The position numbers and the translations under genes are program-made. Below are positions 26,421 to 35,964 of a stretch of 64,000 bases of DNA, piece by piece (within the stretch, counting starts at the first letter, position 1; each line of letters opens with the position of its first letter). The stretch is taken from the NCBI GenBank assembly GCA_905221115.1, contig CAJNBX010000001.1, positions 124,001-188,000 on the forward strand. The letters are read 5' to 3'. Below the pieces are notes generated by a model, which was not told where the DNA came from, did not search any database, and saw only the letters and a program-made list of their open reading frames with translations. This DNA is from a bacterium. Its GTDB lineage: Bacteria; Bacillota; Bacilli; Lactobacillales; Streptococcaceae.

Positions 26421-26960
26421 CTATCCTTTACAATTCTTCTGATGTGCTTTGAGTTTTTTCAGAGCCCAATCATAGTGGCTTGACGTGCTACTGACAAAGT
26501 AGGAACCTAGACTTGTCCCACCCGTCCACTTATAGATACCTTTGGTAAAGAGTTCGTCATTGCTAAAAACTTCTATCAACTCTAAAACCTCTCTATGTGA
26601 TTGTTCTAGGAGTCTAGTCGCTTCTTCTAAGGAGGTTTTCTGGTGCTTCTTCCAAAAAGCGACATTCATTTCTCCATAAGTTTTCCAATTATAAGGTTCA
26701 GGGAGAAAAGGTCTTTCGTGACCTTTTTGATTGGAATGTACCCAGATCAAAAGTAACTGCTGCCATTCATAAAGATGGATCAAGACATCCCGTAGATTTT
26801 TATCCCTTTTCCAGTGAGCTTCTTTTTTCTTTGGGTCTCTTGAAAAATCAAATGGAGTCTGTAGCTCATCTTCACTTAATTGAGAGATGAAGAGGTTAAG
26901 CTTTTCATAATTTTCCTTAGAGGCTAGCACTAATTCCTCTTTTATTTTCGGTCTAGGCAC
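26421..26960 (-). CDS. ClbS/DfsB-family four-helix-bundle protein (DUF1706)
   Basis: A 179-aa DinB-like helical protein. RPKIKEELVLASKENYEKL, NLRDVLIHLYEWQQLLLIW and PEPYNWKTYGEMNVAFW are typical of the ClbS/DfsB family. The named member ClbS hydrolyses colibactin; most bacterial homologues have no known role. It stands alone between a BOX element and the iron-sulfur gene, with a GGGAG ribosome site. I make no functional claim beyond family. Confidence 0.8.
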   Translation of the reverse strand: MPRPKIKEELVLASKENYEKLNLFISQLSEDELQTPFDFSRDPKKKEAHWKRDKNLRDVLIHLYEWQQLLLIWVHSNQKGHERPFLPEPYNWKTYGEMNVAFWKKHQKTSLEEATRLLEQSHREVLELIEVFSNDELFTKGIYKWTGGTSLGSYFVSSTSSHYDWALKKLKAHQKNCKG

Positions 26961-27017
26961 AAGAGTACTCCCTTCATATCTCTAGTTATTATTAGAAATT
27001 TTTTATCCTTTAAATCT

Positions 27018-27512
27018 CTATAACTTATCCTTTAATTTCTCAACAAAGAGATAGGCTGCTGGACAGGTCAAAGTATTCTTAATCGTCAAATGGTTGATTT
27101 GATGGATCTTTTTGCGATCTGTATGGGGGAACTCTCGGCAGGCCTTGGGACGAACATCATAGATGGAACAAAGATTATCTCCTCCTAAAAAGGGACAGGG
27201 CATGGATTTGAAAACCTTATCCCCATCTTCATCTACCTGAAGGAACTCCGCTTCAAAAGCTGGTAATTTCATCTTAAAATACTTGGCGATTCGTGTAATA
27301 TCCGTTTCTTTAAAGTCCGGTCCCAATGTCTTGCAACAGTTGGCACAGGCCGTACAATCAATCTCCGCAAAGACTTCTTGGTGAATCTGCTGGGCTATCT
27401 TATCTAGATTTTTTGGTGGTTTTTTCTTTAAATTGGCTAAAACTTTTCGATGCTCCTTCTGCTTTTGTAAGGCTAGCTGGTGGTAGTACTCAATATCAAT
27501 TTCTTTAGACAT
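27018..27512 (-). CDS. YkgJ-family cysteine-cluster protein
   Basis: A 164-aa protein with the CxxCxxCC signature (CTACANCCKTLGP at about 54-66), CPFLGGDNLCSIYDVRPKACREFPH and a late Cys (LTCPAAY), typical of the UPF0153/YkgJ family that probably binds an iron-sulfur cluster or zinc. Its role is unknown. It is a single gene ending about 380 bases before ptsI in transcription terms, with no obvious operon partner. Confidence 0.85.
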   Translation of the reverse strand: MSKEIDIEYYHQLALQKQKEHRKVLANLKKKPPKNLDKIAQQIHQEVFAEIDCTACANCCKTLGPDFKETDITRIAKYFKMKLPAFEAEFLQVDEDGDKVFKSMPCPFLGGDNLCSIYDVRPKACREFPHTDRKKIHQINHLTIKNTLTCPAAYLFVEKLKDKL

Positions 27513-27608
27513 GATTTCTCTCTTATTCTAATTACTTTCCCCTATTATACCATGCCTCTGAACCATTGAAAAGTGGAGTTTATTAGACTATACTATTCCC
27601 AAATGTAG

Positions 27609-27639
27609 CAAAAAACCTTGCAACTAGGTTACAAGGTTA
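27609..27639 (-). terminator. Terminator of ptsHI
   Basis: AACCTTG pairs with CAAGGTT around an 11-base loop, followed by TTTTTT on the minus strand, six bases past the ptsI stop. Confidence 0.85.
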
Positions 27640-27645
27640 ATGACA

Positions 27646-29379
27646 TTAATCGAAGTTAACGTATTCTTTTTGAAGTTCAAGAACTTCTTCCATTGTTGAA
27701 CACTCTGTAAGGGCACGGTTAGCGTACTCTTCCATCTTAGCAGTGTCCAATTTCTTCATCAAGCTACGTGTACGAAGGACAGATGTTGCTGACATAGAGA
27801 ACTCATCCAATCCCATTCCGACAAGAAGTGGAACAGCTTTTTGGTCACCAGCCATCTCACCACACATACCAGCCCATTTACCTTCAGCGTGTGCTGCCTT
27901 GATAACGTTGTTGATCAAGCGAAGGATTGATGGGTTATATGGTTGGTAAAGGTATGAAACTTGCTCGTTCATACGGTCTGCTGCCATTGAGTATTGGATC
28001 AAGTCGTTTGTACCAATTGACATAAAGTCTACTTCTTTTGCAAATTGGTCTGCAAGCATAGCTGCTGCAGGGATTTCAATCATGATACCAACTTGGATAT
28101 CATCCGCAACTGCAACACCTTCAGCAAGAAGGTTTGCTTTTTCTTCTTCATAAACTGCTTTAGCTGCACGGAATTCTTTCAAAAGGGCAACCATTGGGAA
28201 CATGATACGCAATTGACCATGAACAGAAGCACGAAGAAGGGCACGGATTTGTGTACGGAACATTGCATCTCCAGTTTCAGAAATAGAGATACGAAGGGCA
28301 CGGAATCCAAGGAATGGGTTCATTTCGTGTGGCATATCGAAGTAAGGAAGTTCCTTATCTCCACCGATATCCATTGTACGAACAACCACTGGTTTACCAT
28401 TCATTCCCTCAAGAACAGCCTTGTATGCTTCATACTGCTCGTCTTCTGTTGGGAAATCTTGAGAATCCATGTACAAGAACTCTGTACGGTAAAGTCCAAC
28501 AGCTTCTGCACCGTTGTTGTTAACACCTTCAACGTCTTTTGGAGTACCGATGTTAGCAGCCAACTCGAAGTGTTTACCGTCAGCAGTCACTGTTTGAGCA
28601 TCTTTCAAAAGTGCCCATTCAGCTTTTTGTTTAGCATAAGCTTCACCAGCTGCTTTAAATTCAGCCGCTTGTTCATCTGTTGGGTTAATAATCACTTCAC
28701 CAGTGATTCCGTTAACGGCAAGGATATCACCGTCTTTAACGATTTCAGTGATGTTATTTGTTCCCAATACAGCTGCAATTTCAAGTGTACGTGCCATGAT
28801 AGCTGAGTGGCTTGTACGTCCACCGATGTTAGTTACAAAAGCTTTTACAAAGTTTTTGTCCAATTGAGCTGTATCAGATGGTGTCAAGTCATGCGCAATG
28901 ACGATTACTTCTTCATTGATAGAAGCTGGGTTTGGCAATTTCTTACCAAGAAGGTTTGCCAATACACGTTTTGTCACGTCGCGGATATCCGCTGCACGTT
29001 CTTGCATATATGGGTTATCTTCCATACCTTCAAAGATAGTGATGAACATGTCAGTCACTTCTTTAAGACCTGCTTCTGCGTTGACTTTCTTAGCACGGAC
29101 TGTTTCTTTAATCTGACCAATCAATTCTGGGTCAGAAAGAACCATCAAATGAGCGTCAAAAACTTGAGCCGCTTCTTCACCAAGCGTACCTACAGCTTTC
29201 TCACGGATAAGAGAAAGCTCGTTTTGAGAAGCTTCAAGAGCTACATCCAAACGAGCCTCTTCTGCGTTTGTATCTTCGACTGAAATCGTCTCGAATGACA
29301 AATCCGGTTGAACGAGTAGATATGCTTTTGCAACTGCAACACCATCAGATGCCGCGATTCCTTTAAGCATTTCTGTCAT
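27646..29379 (-). CDS. ptsI: PTS enzyme I (PEP-protein phosphotransferase)
   Basis: Takes phosphate from PEP and passes it to HPr. The 577-aa length is standard. The active histidine lies in [16 protein letters not shown], the PEP-binding residues in LGFRALRIS and the catalytic GMCGEMAGD region near the C-terminus. It follows ptsH by 5 bases. It serves all PTS systems in the window (lactose, galactitol-type, DhaM). Confidence 0.97.
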   Translation of the reverse strand: MTEMLKGIAASDGVAVAKAYLLVQPDLSFETISVEDTNAEEARLDVALEASQNELSLIREKAVGTLGEEAAQVFDAHLMVLSDPELIGQIKETVRAKKVNAEAGLKEVTDMFITIFEGMEDNPYMQERAADIRDVTKRVLANLLGKKLPNPASINEEVIVIAHDLTPSDTAQLDKNFVKAFVTNIGGRTSHSAIMARTLEIAAVLGTNNITEIVKDGDILAVNGITGEVIINPTDEQAAEFKAAGEAYAKQKAEWALLKDAQTVTADGKHFELAANIGTPKDVEGVNNNGAEAVGLYRTEFLYMDSQDFPTEDEQYEAYKAVLEGMNGKPVVVRTMDIGGDKELPYFDMPHEMNPFLGFRALRISISETGDAMFRTQIRALLRASVHGQLRIMFPMVALLKEFRAAKAVYEEEKANLLAEGVAVADDIQVGIMIEIPAAAMLADQFAKEVDFMSIGTNDLIQYSMAADRMNEQVSYLYQPYNPSILRLINNVIKAAHAEGKWAGMCGEMAGDQKAVPLLVGMGLDEFSMSATSVLRTRSLMKKLDTAKMEEYANRALTECSTMEEVLELQKEYVNFD

Positions 29380-29384
29380 CTTCC

Positions 29385-29648
29385 TTATGCCAATCCTTCT
29401 TTTTCCATTGTTTCTGAGATTGCAGCGATAGCGTCATCTGCATCTGCACCTTCAGCTGAGATAGTTACGTCAGCACCTTGGCCAACACCAAGACTCATAA
29501 CACCCATGATTGATTTAAGGTTAACTGATTTACCTTTGTACTCAAGAGTGATATCTGAAGCAAATTTGCTAGCAGTTTGTACCAACAATGTTGCTGGACG
29601 TGCGTGAATACCTGTTTCTGCCACTACGTGGAAATCTTTAGAAGCCAT
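29385..29648 (-). CDS. ptsH: Phosphocarrier protein HPr
   Basis: An 87-aa HPr. His15 ([10 protein letters not shown]) carries phosphate for sugar uptake. Ser46 ([11 protein letters not shown]) is the HPr kinase site that makes P-Ser-HPr, the CcpA cofactor acting on the cre boxes in this window. It starts the ptsHI operon; a GGAG ribosome site and strong promoter precede it. Confidence 0.98.
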   Translation of the reverse strand: MASKDFHVVAETGIHARPATLLVQTASKFASDITLEYKGKSVNLKSIMGVMSLGVGQGADVTISAEGADADDAIAAISETMEKEGLA

Positions 29649-29710
29649 AGTTTGACTCTCCTTTTGTTCTTTCTTTTTTGAGTTATATGTGATAACCCTT
29701 ACAATTTGGT

Positions 29711-29739
29711 ATTATATCATCTTCTAGGATTTTTTTCAA
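29711..29739 (-). promoter_or_regulatory. ptsH promoter
   Basis: The minus strand reads TTGAAA, 17 bases, TATAAT, about 62 bases before the ptsH ATG. Confidence 0.8.
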
Positions 29740-29808
29740 GCATTTTATGGGATTTATTCAATTTCCTTTCAGATAACTTGCTGAAAATCTTCTATATTTA
29801 TTGACAAA

Positions 29809-29824
29809 ACACAGGATATAGTTT
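29809..29824 (+). promoter_or_regulatory. Weak NrdR-like box
   Basis: ACACAGGATATAGTTT keeps ACAC and the ATATAG core of the NrdR box but loses the right arm. It is 62 bases, about six helical turns, from the better box at 29871. Confidence 0.35.
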
Positions 29825-29870
29825 TCCAAAAAACAACTTATAGGATAATTATCATCATTTTACAAAACAA

Positions 29871-29886
29871 ACACTACATATTGTGT
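29871..29886 (+). promoter_or_regulatory. NrdR box upstream of nrdH
   Basis: ACACTACATATTGTGT matches the consensus acaCwAtATaTwGtgt except at one position. NrdR represses ribonucleotide reductase genes when dATP is high. It is about 50 bases upstream of the nrdH -35 box. Confidence 0.65.
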
Positions 29887-29935
29887 TTTGTGAGCTTGAG
29901 CAGAAAAATAGACCACTATATTTAGTTTTAAATCA

Positions 29936-29963
29936 TTGACAAAATTTTAATTTCTGATATACT
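29936..29963 (+). promoter_or_regulatory. nrdH-nrdE promoter
   Basis: TTGACA, 16 bases, TATACT, 34 bases before the nrdH ATG. Confidence 0.8.
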
Positions 29964-29997
29964 AAGATAGTATTAAATTTTAAAGAGGAGTTACACA

Positions 29998-30216
29998 ATG
30001 GTAACCGTTTATTCTAAAAATAACTGTGTCCAATGTAAAATGACCAAACGTTTCTTGGACAGTAATAATGTCGCTTATCGCGAAATCAATCTTGATGAGC
30101 AACCTGAGTACATCGATCAAGTTAAAGAGCTCGGTTTCAGCGCAGCTCCTGTTATCCAAACACCAACTGAAGTCTTTTCAGGTTTCCAACCAGGAAAACT
30201 GAAACAATTAGCATAA
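29998..30216 (+). CDS. nrdH: Glutaredoxin-like protein NrdH
   Basis: A 72-aa thioredoxin-fold protein that reduces class Ib ribonucleotide reductase. Redox cysteines are Cys10 and Cys13 (CVQC), with the usual SAAPVIQ cis-proline region and the family ending SGFQPGKLKQL. AGAGGAG precedes the ATG. nrdE follows after 80 bases holding a short GCTTCTA/TAGAAGC hairpin that may adjust the NrdH/NrdE ratio. Confidence 0.95.
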   Translation: MVTVYSKNNCVQCKMTKRFLDSNNVAYREINLDEQPEYIDQVKELGFSAAPVIQTPTEVFSGFQPGKLKQLA

Positions 30217-30296
30217 TCTTAGTACATCATCCAGAAGAAACTGCTTCTAGGGCTAACTTAGAAGCCTTTCTTTTGTAATTAGATAAGGGAAATTTT

Positions 30297-32456
30297 ATGG
30301 GATTAAAACATCTTGAAGACGTAACTTACTTCCGTCTCAATAACGAAATCAACCGTCCTGTCAATGGACAAATCATGCTTCATAAAGATAAGGAAGCCTT
30401 GGATGCTTTCTTTAAAGAAAATGTCGTTCCAAACACTATGGTTTTTGATTCAATTAAAGATAAAATCAACTACCTCATTGAACACAACTACATCGAAACA
30501 GCCTTTATCAAGAAATACCGTCCAGAATTTTTGGAAGAATTGCATCAATTTATCAAAGACCAAAACTTCCAATTCAAGTCTTTCATGGCAGCTTATAAAT
30601 TTTACAATCAATATGCTTTAAAAACTAACGACGGTGAATATTATCTTGAAAGTATGGAAGATCGTGTCTTCTTTAACGCCCTTTATTTCGCTGATGGGAA
30701 TGAAGCTGTTGCAATCGATATTGCCAATGAAATCATCCACCAACGCTACCAGCCCGCTACTCCTTCCTTCTTGAATGCTGGACGTGCTCGTCGTGGTGAA
30801 TTGGTATCATGTTTCCTGATCCAAGTAACTGATGATATGAACTCTATCGGACGTTCTATCAACTCAGCTCTTCAACTTTCACGTATCGGTGGTGGTGTGG
30901 GAATTTCCCTCAGCAACCTTCGTGAAGCTGGTGCACCTATCAAAGGCTATGAAGGAGCTGCTTCTGGTGTCGTACCAGTTATGAAGCTTTTTGAAGATAG
31001 CTTCTCTTACTCAAACCAATTGGGTCAACGTCAAGGTGCTGGTGTTGTCTACCTCAACGTCTTCCACCCAGATATCATCGCTTTCCTTTCAACTAAGAAA
31101 GAAAACGCCGATGAAAAAGTTCGTGTCAAGACCCTTTCACTTGGTGTTGTGGTGCCCGATAAATTCTACGAACTAGCTCGTAAAAATGAAGAAATGTACC
31201 TCTTCAGCCCATACTCAGTAGAGCTTGAATACGGTGTGCCATTTAACTACATCGACATCACTGAAAAATACGATGAATTGGTCGCAAATCCAAATATCCG
31301 CAAGACAAAAATCAAGGCGCGTGATTTGGAAACTGAAATTTCTAAATTGCAACAAGAGTCTGGCTACCCTTATGTTGTCAACATTGATACGGCTAACCGT
31401 GCAAACCCAGTTGATGGTAAGATTATTATGAGTAACTTGTGTTCTGAGATTCTTCAAGTCCAAGAACCAAGCTTGATCAACGATGCTCAAGAATTCCTTC
31501 AAATGGGAACAGATGTTTCATGTAACCTTGGTTCAACCAACGTGGTTAACATGATGACTTCACCTGACTTTGGTCGCTCAATCCGTGCTATGGTTCGTGC
31601 TCTTACTTTCGTTACAGATAGTTCGCACATCGTAGCTGTTCCTACTATCGACCATGGAAATAGCCAAGCCCACACCTTTGGTCTTGGTGCCATGGGACTT
31701 CACAGCTACCTTGCACAACAACTGATTGAGTATGGATCCCCTGAGTCTGTTGAGTTTACAAGCATCTACTTTATGCTTATGAACTACTGGACCTTGGTAG
31801 AATCAAACAATATCGCGCGTGAACGTGGTATTACCTTCCATAACTTTGAAAAATCAGACTATGCTAACGGAAGCTACTTCGACAAGTATGTGACAGGCGA
31901 ATTTGTTCCAAAATCAGACCGTGTTAAAGAACTCTTTAAAGATGTCTTTATTCCAAGCGCTGCTGACTGGGCTGAACTTCGCGAAAAGGTGCAAGCAGAT
32001 GGTCTTTACCACCAAAACCGACTTGCTGTAGCGCCAAATGGTTCTATCAGTTACATCAATGACGTTTCCGCTTCTATCCACCCGATTACGCAACGTATCG
32101 AAGAACGCCAAGAAAAGAAAATCGGTAAAATCTACTATCCTGCCGCAGGTTTGTCAACAGATACTATTCCTTACTACACTTCTGCTTACGACATGGATAT
32201 GCGTAAAGTGATTGATGTTTACGCTGCTGCGACTGAGCACGTAGACCAAGGACTTTCACTCACTCTCTTCATGCGTAGTGACATTCCAAAAGGACTTTAC
32301 GAATGGAAGAAAGAAAACAAACAAACGACACGTGACTTGTCTATCCTTCGTAACTATGCCTTTAACAAGGGTATCAAGTCTATCTACTACGTCCGTACCT
32401 TTACAGATGATGGTGGAGAAGTCGGTGCCAACCAATGTGAGAGCTGTGTGATTTAA
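30297..32456 (+). CDS. nrdE: Class Ib ribonucleotide reductase, large subunit
   Basis: Reduces ribonucleoside diphosphates for DNA synthesis. The 719-aa protein has the catalytic cysteines (VSCFLIQVTDD, SNLCSEI), the Gly-rich SRIGGGVGISL, and the C-terminal redox pair in NQCESCVI that receives electrons from NrdH. The N-terminal ATP cone is absent, as expected for class Ib, so there is no dATP overall inhibition. The next gene, nrdF, has its own terminator-separated start. Confidence 0.97.
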   Translation: MGLKHLEDVTYFRLNNEINRPVNGQIMLHKDKEALDAFFKENVVPNTMVFDSIKDKINYLIEHNYIETAFIKKYRPEFLEELHQFIKDQNFQFKSFMAAYKFYNQYALKTNDGEYYLESMEDRVFFNALYFADGNEAVAIDIANEIIHQRYQPATPSFLNAGRARRGELVSCFLIQVTDDMNSIGRSINSALQLSRIGGGVGISLSNLREAGAPIKGYEGAASGVVPVMKLFEDSFSYSNQLGQRQGAGVVYLNVFHPDIIAFLSTKKENADEKVRVKTLSLGVVVPDKFYELARKNEEMYLFSPYSVELEYGVPFNYIDITEKYDELVANPNIRKTKIKARDLETEISKLQQESGYPYVVNIDTANRANPVDGKIIMSNLCSEILQVQEPSLINDAQEFLQMGTDVSCNLGSTNVVNMMTSPDFGRSIRAMVRALTFVTDSSHIVAVPTIDHGNSQAHTFGLGAMGLHSYLAQQLIEYGSPESVEFTSIYFMLMNYWTLVESNNIARERGITFHNFEKSDYANGSYFDKYVTGEFVPKSDRVKELFKDVFIPSAADWAELREKVQADGLYHQNRLAVAPNGSISYINDVSASIHPITQRIEERQEKKIGKIYYPAAGLSTDTIPYYTSAYDMDMRKVIDVYAAATEHVDQGLSLTLFMRSDIPKGLYEWKKENKQTTRDLSILRNYAFNKGIKSIYYVRTFTDDGGEVGANQCESCVI

Positions 32457-32546
32457 TCTTTGCTTGAGGAAACTACATTTTCTCAGATAAGTATTCATTC
32501 ACCCTGCTAAACTAAACTGGAATAAGCAGCTATACTATGGAAAAAC

Positions 32547-32575
32547 AAAAAAGTCGGGCTTCCGACTTTTTGTGC
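32547..32575 (+). terminator. Terminator between nrdE and nrdF
   Basis: AAAAAGTCGG pairs with CCGACTTTTT around GCTT, a compact 10-bp stem with a built-in T-tract, about 90 bases past the nrdE stop. An extended -10 (TGATAAAAT, 32594-32602) follows and may start nrdF. Confidence 0.85.
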
Positions 32576-32649
32576 GAAACTACTCTAGGATTATGATAAA
32601 ATAGAGATAATTGTGAGTTCGCAATATTAAACACAGAAAGAGATTTCAA

Positions 32650-33612
32650 ATGGAAACTTACTACAAAGCCATTAACTGGAATGCCATCGAAGATGTCATC
32701 GACAAATCAACTTGGGAAAAACTGACGGAGCAATTCTGGCTTGATACTCGTATTCCCTTGTCAAATGACTTGGATGACTGGAGAAAGCTATCAAACATAG
32801 AAAAAGACTTAGTTGGAAAAGTCTTCGGTGGTTTAACACTTCTCGACACTATGCAATCTGAAACTGGGGTTCAAGCCCTTCGCGCGGACATCCGTACACC
32901 ACATGAGGAAGCTGTTTTCAATAACATCCAATTTATGGAATCTGTCCACGCTAAATCTTACTCTTCAATCTTCTCTACCTTGAATACTAAGGCTGAGATT
33001 GAAGAAATTTTCGAATGGACCAATACCAATCCTTACCTACAAAAAAAGGCTGAGATTGTCAACGAAATCTACCTAAACGGTAACCCACTTGAAAAGAAAG
33101 TTGCCAGCGTCTTCCTCGAAACCTTCCTCTTCTACTCTGGTTTCTTCACTCCCCTCTACTATCTTGGTAACAACAAACTAGCCAACGTTGCGGAAATCAT
33201 CAAATTAATCATTCGTGATGAATCTGTTCATGGAACTTACATCGGTTACAAATTCCAACTCGGTTTCAATGAATTGCCTGAAGAAGAGCAAGAAAAACTC
33301 AAAGAATGGATGTACGACCTGCTTTATACTCTTTATGAAAATGAAGAAGGTTATACAGAGAGCCTCTATGACGGTGTTGGTTGGACGGAAGAAGTTAAAA
33401 CCTTCCTTCGCTACAATGCCAATAAAGCTCTCATGAACCTGGGACAAGATCCACTCTTCCCAGACTCAGCAGATGATGTCAACCCAATCGTCATGAACGG
33501 TATTTCAACAGGAACTTCCAACCACGACTTCTTCTCTCAAGTCGGAAATGGTTACCTTCTTGGCGAAGTTGAAGCCATGCAAGACGATGACTACAACTAC
33601 GGTTTAGACTAA
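32650..33612 (+). CDS. nrdF: Class Ib ribonucleotide reductase, small subunit
   Basis: A 320-aa radical-bearing subunit with a dimanganese or diiron site that makes a tyrosyl radical. Ligand motifs include the Glu/His run in NNIQFMESVHAKSYSSIF and RDESVHGTYIGYKF. It provides the radical to NrdE. It is split from nrdE by a 193-bp gap with a strong terminator. NrdI, needed for the manganese form, is not in the window. Confidence 0.97.
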   Translation: METYYKAINWNAIEDVIDKSTWEKLTEQFWLDTRIPLSNDLDDWRKLSNIEKDLVGKVFGGLTLLDTMQSETGVQALRADIRTPHEEAVFNNIQFMESVHAKSYSSIFSTLNTKAEIEEIFEWTNTNPYLQKKAEIVNEIYLNGNPLEKKVASVFLETFLFYSGFFTPLYYLGNNKLANVAEIIKLIIRDESVHGTYIGYKFQLGFNELPEEEQEKLKEWMYDLLYTLYENEEGYTESLYDGVGWTEEVKTFLRYNANKALMNLGQDPLFPDSADDVNPIVMNGISTGTSNHDFFSQVGNGYLLGEVEAMQDDDYNYGLD

Positions 33613-33637
33613 GTCAACAATTTCAGAAGTGATATCA

Positions 33638-33670
33638 ATATCATGGTTTGTTTAAAACAACCATGATATT
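33638..33670 (+). terminator. Terminator of nrdF
   Basis: AATATCATGGTTG-type arms (33638-33648 and 33659-33669) form an 11-bp stem with an A/T loop, followed by TTTTTG. Confidence 0.85.
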
Positions 33671-33699
33671 TTTGTTTTTGTTTTCTTTTGTTTTTTAAA

Positions 33700-33728
33700 T
33701 TGATTGATTGAATACTTTATGATAAAAT
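33700..33728 (+). promoter_or_regulatory. lacR promoter
   Basis: TTGATT, 17 bases, TAAAAT, 25 bases before the lacR start. Confidence 0.6.
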
Positions 33729-33753
33729 AGTAATAGAAATAGAGGTGATAACG

Positions 33754-34521
33754 ATGTTAAAGCAGGAAAAACTAGATAATATTCTAGAAACGGTAAATAC
33801 AAAGGGAACCATTACTGTAAAAGAAATCATGACTCGCTTAGATGTATCAGATATGACTGCTAGACGCTACTTGCAAGAGTTAGCAGACAAGGATTTACTT
33901 GTTCGAGTACACGGGGGAGCTGAGAAAATTCGCACAGGTTCTATTTTAAATAATGAACGTTCCAACATTGAAAAACAAAGCTTACAGATTGCAGAAAAAC
34001 AAGAAATCAGCCGTTTTGCAGGCCATTTAATCGATGAAGGGGAAACCATTTTTATTGGTCCAGGTACAACCTTGGAATCTTTTGCCCGTGAACTTCCAAT
34101 CGATAATATTCGTGTTGTAACAAACAGTTTACCAGTTTTTCTCATCCTAAACGAACGAAAACTAACAGATTTGATTTTAATTGGTGGAAACTACCGCTCT
34201 ATCACTGGAGCCTTTGTGGGAACACTAACCTTGCAAAACTTAGCCAATCTTCAATTTTCTAAAGCCTTCGTTAGCTGTAATGGTATTCAGGACAATGCGA
34301 TTGCAACCTTTAGTGAAGAGGAAGGTGAATCTCAACGCATCGCCCTCAACAATTCCAATAAAAAATTCTTACTAGCTGACAATAGTAAGTTCAATAAATT
34401 TGATTTCTATACCTTCTACAATATCTCTGATATTGATACCATCGTTTCAGACTCTAAACTGAGCAAAGAAACCTTCGAACAACTTTCAAAACAAACAAAA
34501 ATTATTCTTTCTAAACCATAA
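33754..34521 (+). CDS. lacR: Lactose phosphotransferase system repressor LacR (DeoR family)
   Basis: A 255-aa regulator with a DeoR HTH (TVKEIMTRLDVSDMTARRYLQ at about 19-39) and a sugar-phosphate domain ending KTKIILSKP. LacR represses lac genes and is released by tagatose-6-phosphate. ATG at 33754 follows AGAGGTG; the in-frame GTG at 33745 overlaps that site and is unlikely. Paired LacR-like palindromes at the lacA promoter (44488-44526) are its likely targets. An IS lies 24 bases after the stop, pushing the gene away from its original terminator. Confidence 0.92.
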   Translation: MLKQEKLDNILETVNTKGTITVKEIMTRLDVSDMTARRYLQELADKDLLVRVHGGAEKIRTGSILNNERSNIEKQSLQIAEKQEISRFAGHLIDEGETIFIGPGTTLESFARELPIDNIRVVTNSLPVFLILNERKLTDLILIGGNYRSITGAFVGTLTLQNLANLQFSKAFVSCNGIQDNAIATFSEEEGESQRIALNNSNKKFLLADNSKFNKFDFYTFYNISDIDTIVSDSKLSKETFEQLSKQTKIILSKP

Positions 34522-34545
34522 AACTTAGGATTGATAAAATATAAA

Positions 34546-34595
34546 GGCTCTATAATATTTGTAGTGGGTAAATCCCCTATAGATATTATGGAGCC
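34546..34595 (+). repeat. Hairpin at the left end of the IS
   Basis: The outer 13 bases of the left end pair with ATATTATGGAGCC (34583-34595). Transcripts entering from lacR would fold this stem, which could limit read-through into the transposase. Confidence 0.6.
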
Positions 34596-34669
34596 TATTT
34601 TGTTGTAGAAAAAAAGTCCCATAAGATCTATAATGAAAAGTGACCAAACAACTCATTAGAAAGATTCAT

Positions 34670-35925
34670 ATGGAACAATTACATTTTATCACAAAACTAC
34701 TCGATATTAAAGACCCCAATATCCAAATTATGGATGTTATTAATAGGAACACACATAAAGAAATCATCGCTAAATTGGATTATGAGGCTCCACCTTGTCC
34801 TGATTGCGGAAGTCTAATGAAGAAATATGACTTTCAAAAACCGTCTAAAGTTCCTTACCTTGAAACGACTGGTATGCCTACTAGAATTCTCCTTAAAAAG
34901 CGCCGTTTTAGGTGCTATCATTGTTTGAAAATGATGGTAGCTGAGACTTCTCTCGTCAAGAAGAATCACCAAATCCCTCGTATTATCAACCAAAAAATTG
35001 CTCAGAAGCTGATTGAAAAAAATTCTATGACTGATATTGCCCATCAGCTGTCCATTTCAACTTCAACTGTCATTCGCAAGCTCAATGACTTCCGTTTTAA
35101 GCATGATTTTTCTTGTCTTCCTGAGATTATGTCTTGGGATGAGTACGCTTTTACTAAGGGAAAGATGAGTTTCATTGCGCAAGATTTTGACAATCTCAAT
35201 ATCATCACTGTTCTTGAGGGAAGAACACAAGCTATTATTCGAAATCACTTCCTTAAATATGATAGGGCAGTCCGATGTCGAATGAAAATCATTACTATGG
35301 ATATGTTTAGTCCCTACTATGACTTAGCTAGACAACTTTTTCCGTGTGCTAAAATCGTTCTAGATCGTTTCCATATTGTGCAACATCTTAGCCGTGCTAT
35401 GAGTCGTGTCCGTGTCCAAATCATGAATCAGTTTCATCGAAAATCCCATGAATACAAGGCCGTCAAGCGCTACTGGAAGCTCATCCAGCAGGATAGTCGT
35501 AAATTGAGTGATAAACGTTTTATCGCCCTACTTTTCGTATGCACTTAACGAATAAAGAGATTCTTGACAAGCTTTTGAGCTATTCAGAAGACTTGAAACA
35601 CCACTATCAGCTCTATCAGCTCTTGCTTTTTCACTTCCAGAATAAGGAACCAGAGAAATTTTTCGGACTTATTGAGGACAATCTTAAGCAGGTTCATCCT
35701 ATTTTTCAGACTGTCTTTAAAACCTTCCTCAAGGATAAAGAAAAGATTGTCAACGCCCTTCAACTACACTATTCTAACGCCAAATTAGAAGCAACCAATA
35801 ATCTCATCAAACTTATCAAACGCAATGCCTTTGGTTTTCGGAACTTTGAAAATTTCAAAAAACGGATTTTTATCGCTCTGAACATCAAAAAAGAAAGGAC
35901 GAAATTTGTCCTTTCTAGATATTAG
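34670..35925 (+). pseudogene. ISL3-family transposase, frameshifted
   Basis: The first frame (to 35548) has the zinc-ribbon (CPDCGSL, CYHC), an HTH (TDIAHQLSISTSTVIRKLN) and the catalytic DDE start (SWDEYAFTKG, ITMDMFSPY). It then fails in a T-run at about 35518: four T where five would give DKRFYRPTFRMHLTNKEIL. The second frame (35539-35925) carries the rest, including the late Glu region KLEATNNLIKLIKRNAFGF. The start is ATG 34670 after AGAAAG. Joined, the protein is about 418 aa. ISL3 transposases are normally one frame, so this is damage or a base-call error rather than programmed shifting. Confidence 0.88.
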
Positions 35926-35964
35926 CTTTTCTTCAACCCACTACAGTTGACAAAGAGCCAATAT

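Larger units (their letters stand above)
34546..35959 (+). mobile_element. IS1167-like insertion sequence (ISL3 family)
   Basis: A complete 1414-bp element. The 24-bp ends GGCTCTATAATATTTGTAGT... (34546-34569) and ...ACAGTTGACAAAGAGCC (35936-35959) are inverted repeats, identical over the outer 6 and inner 10 bases. A perfect 8-bp target duplication AATATAAA flanks it (34538-34545 and 35960-35967), so the insertion is intact and not ancient. ISL3-family elements make 8-bp duplications. The transposase carries a frameshift, so the copy is probably immobile on its own. Confidence 0.92.

Noticed and set aside
28045..28806. Open frame of 253 codons antisense to ptsI
   Set aside because: It mirrors ptsI, is Cys/Phe/His-rich, has no ribosome site or recognisable domain; it is a shadow of a highly expressed gene.
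35510..35550. Programmed frameshift in the transposase
   Set aside because: ISL3-family transposases are usually a single frame and no slippery heptamer with a stimulating hairpin is evident; a lost T explains it.
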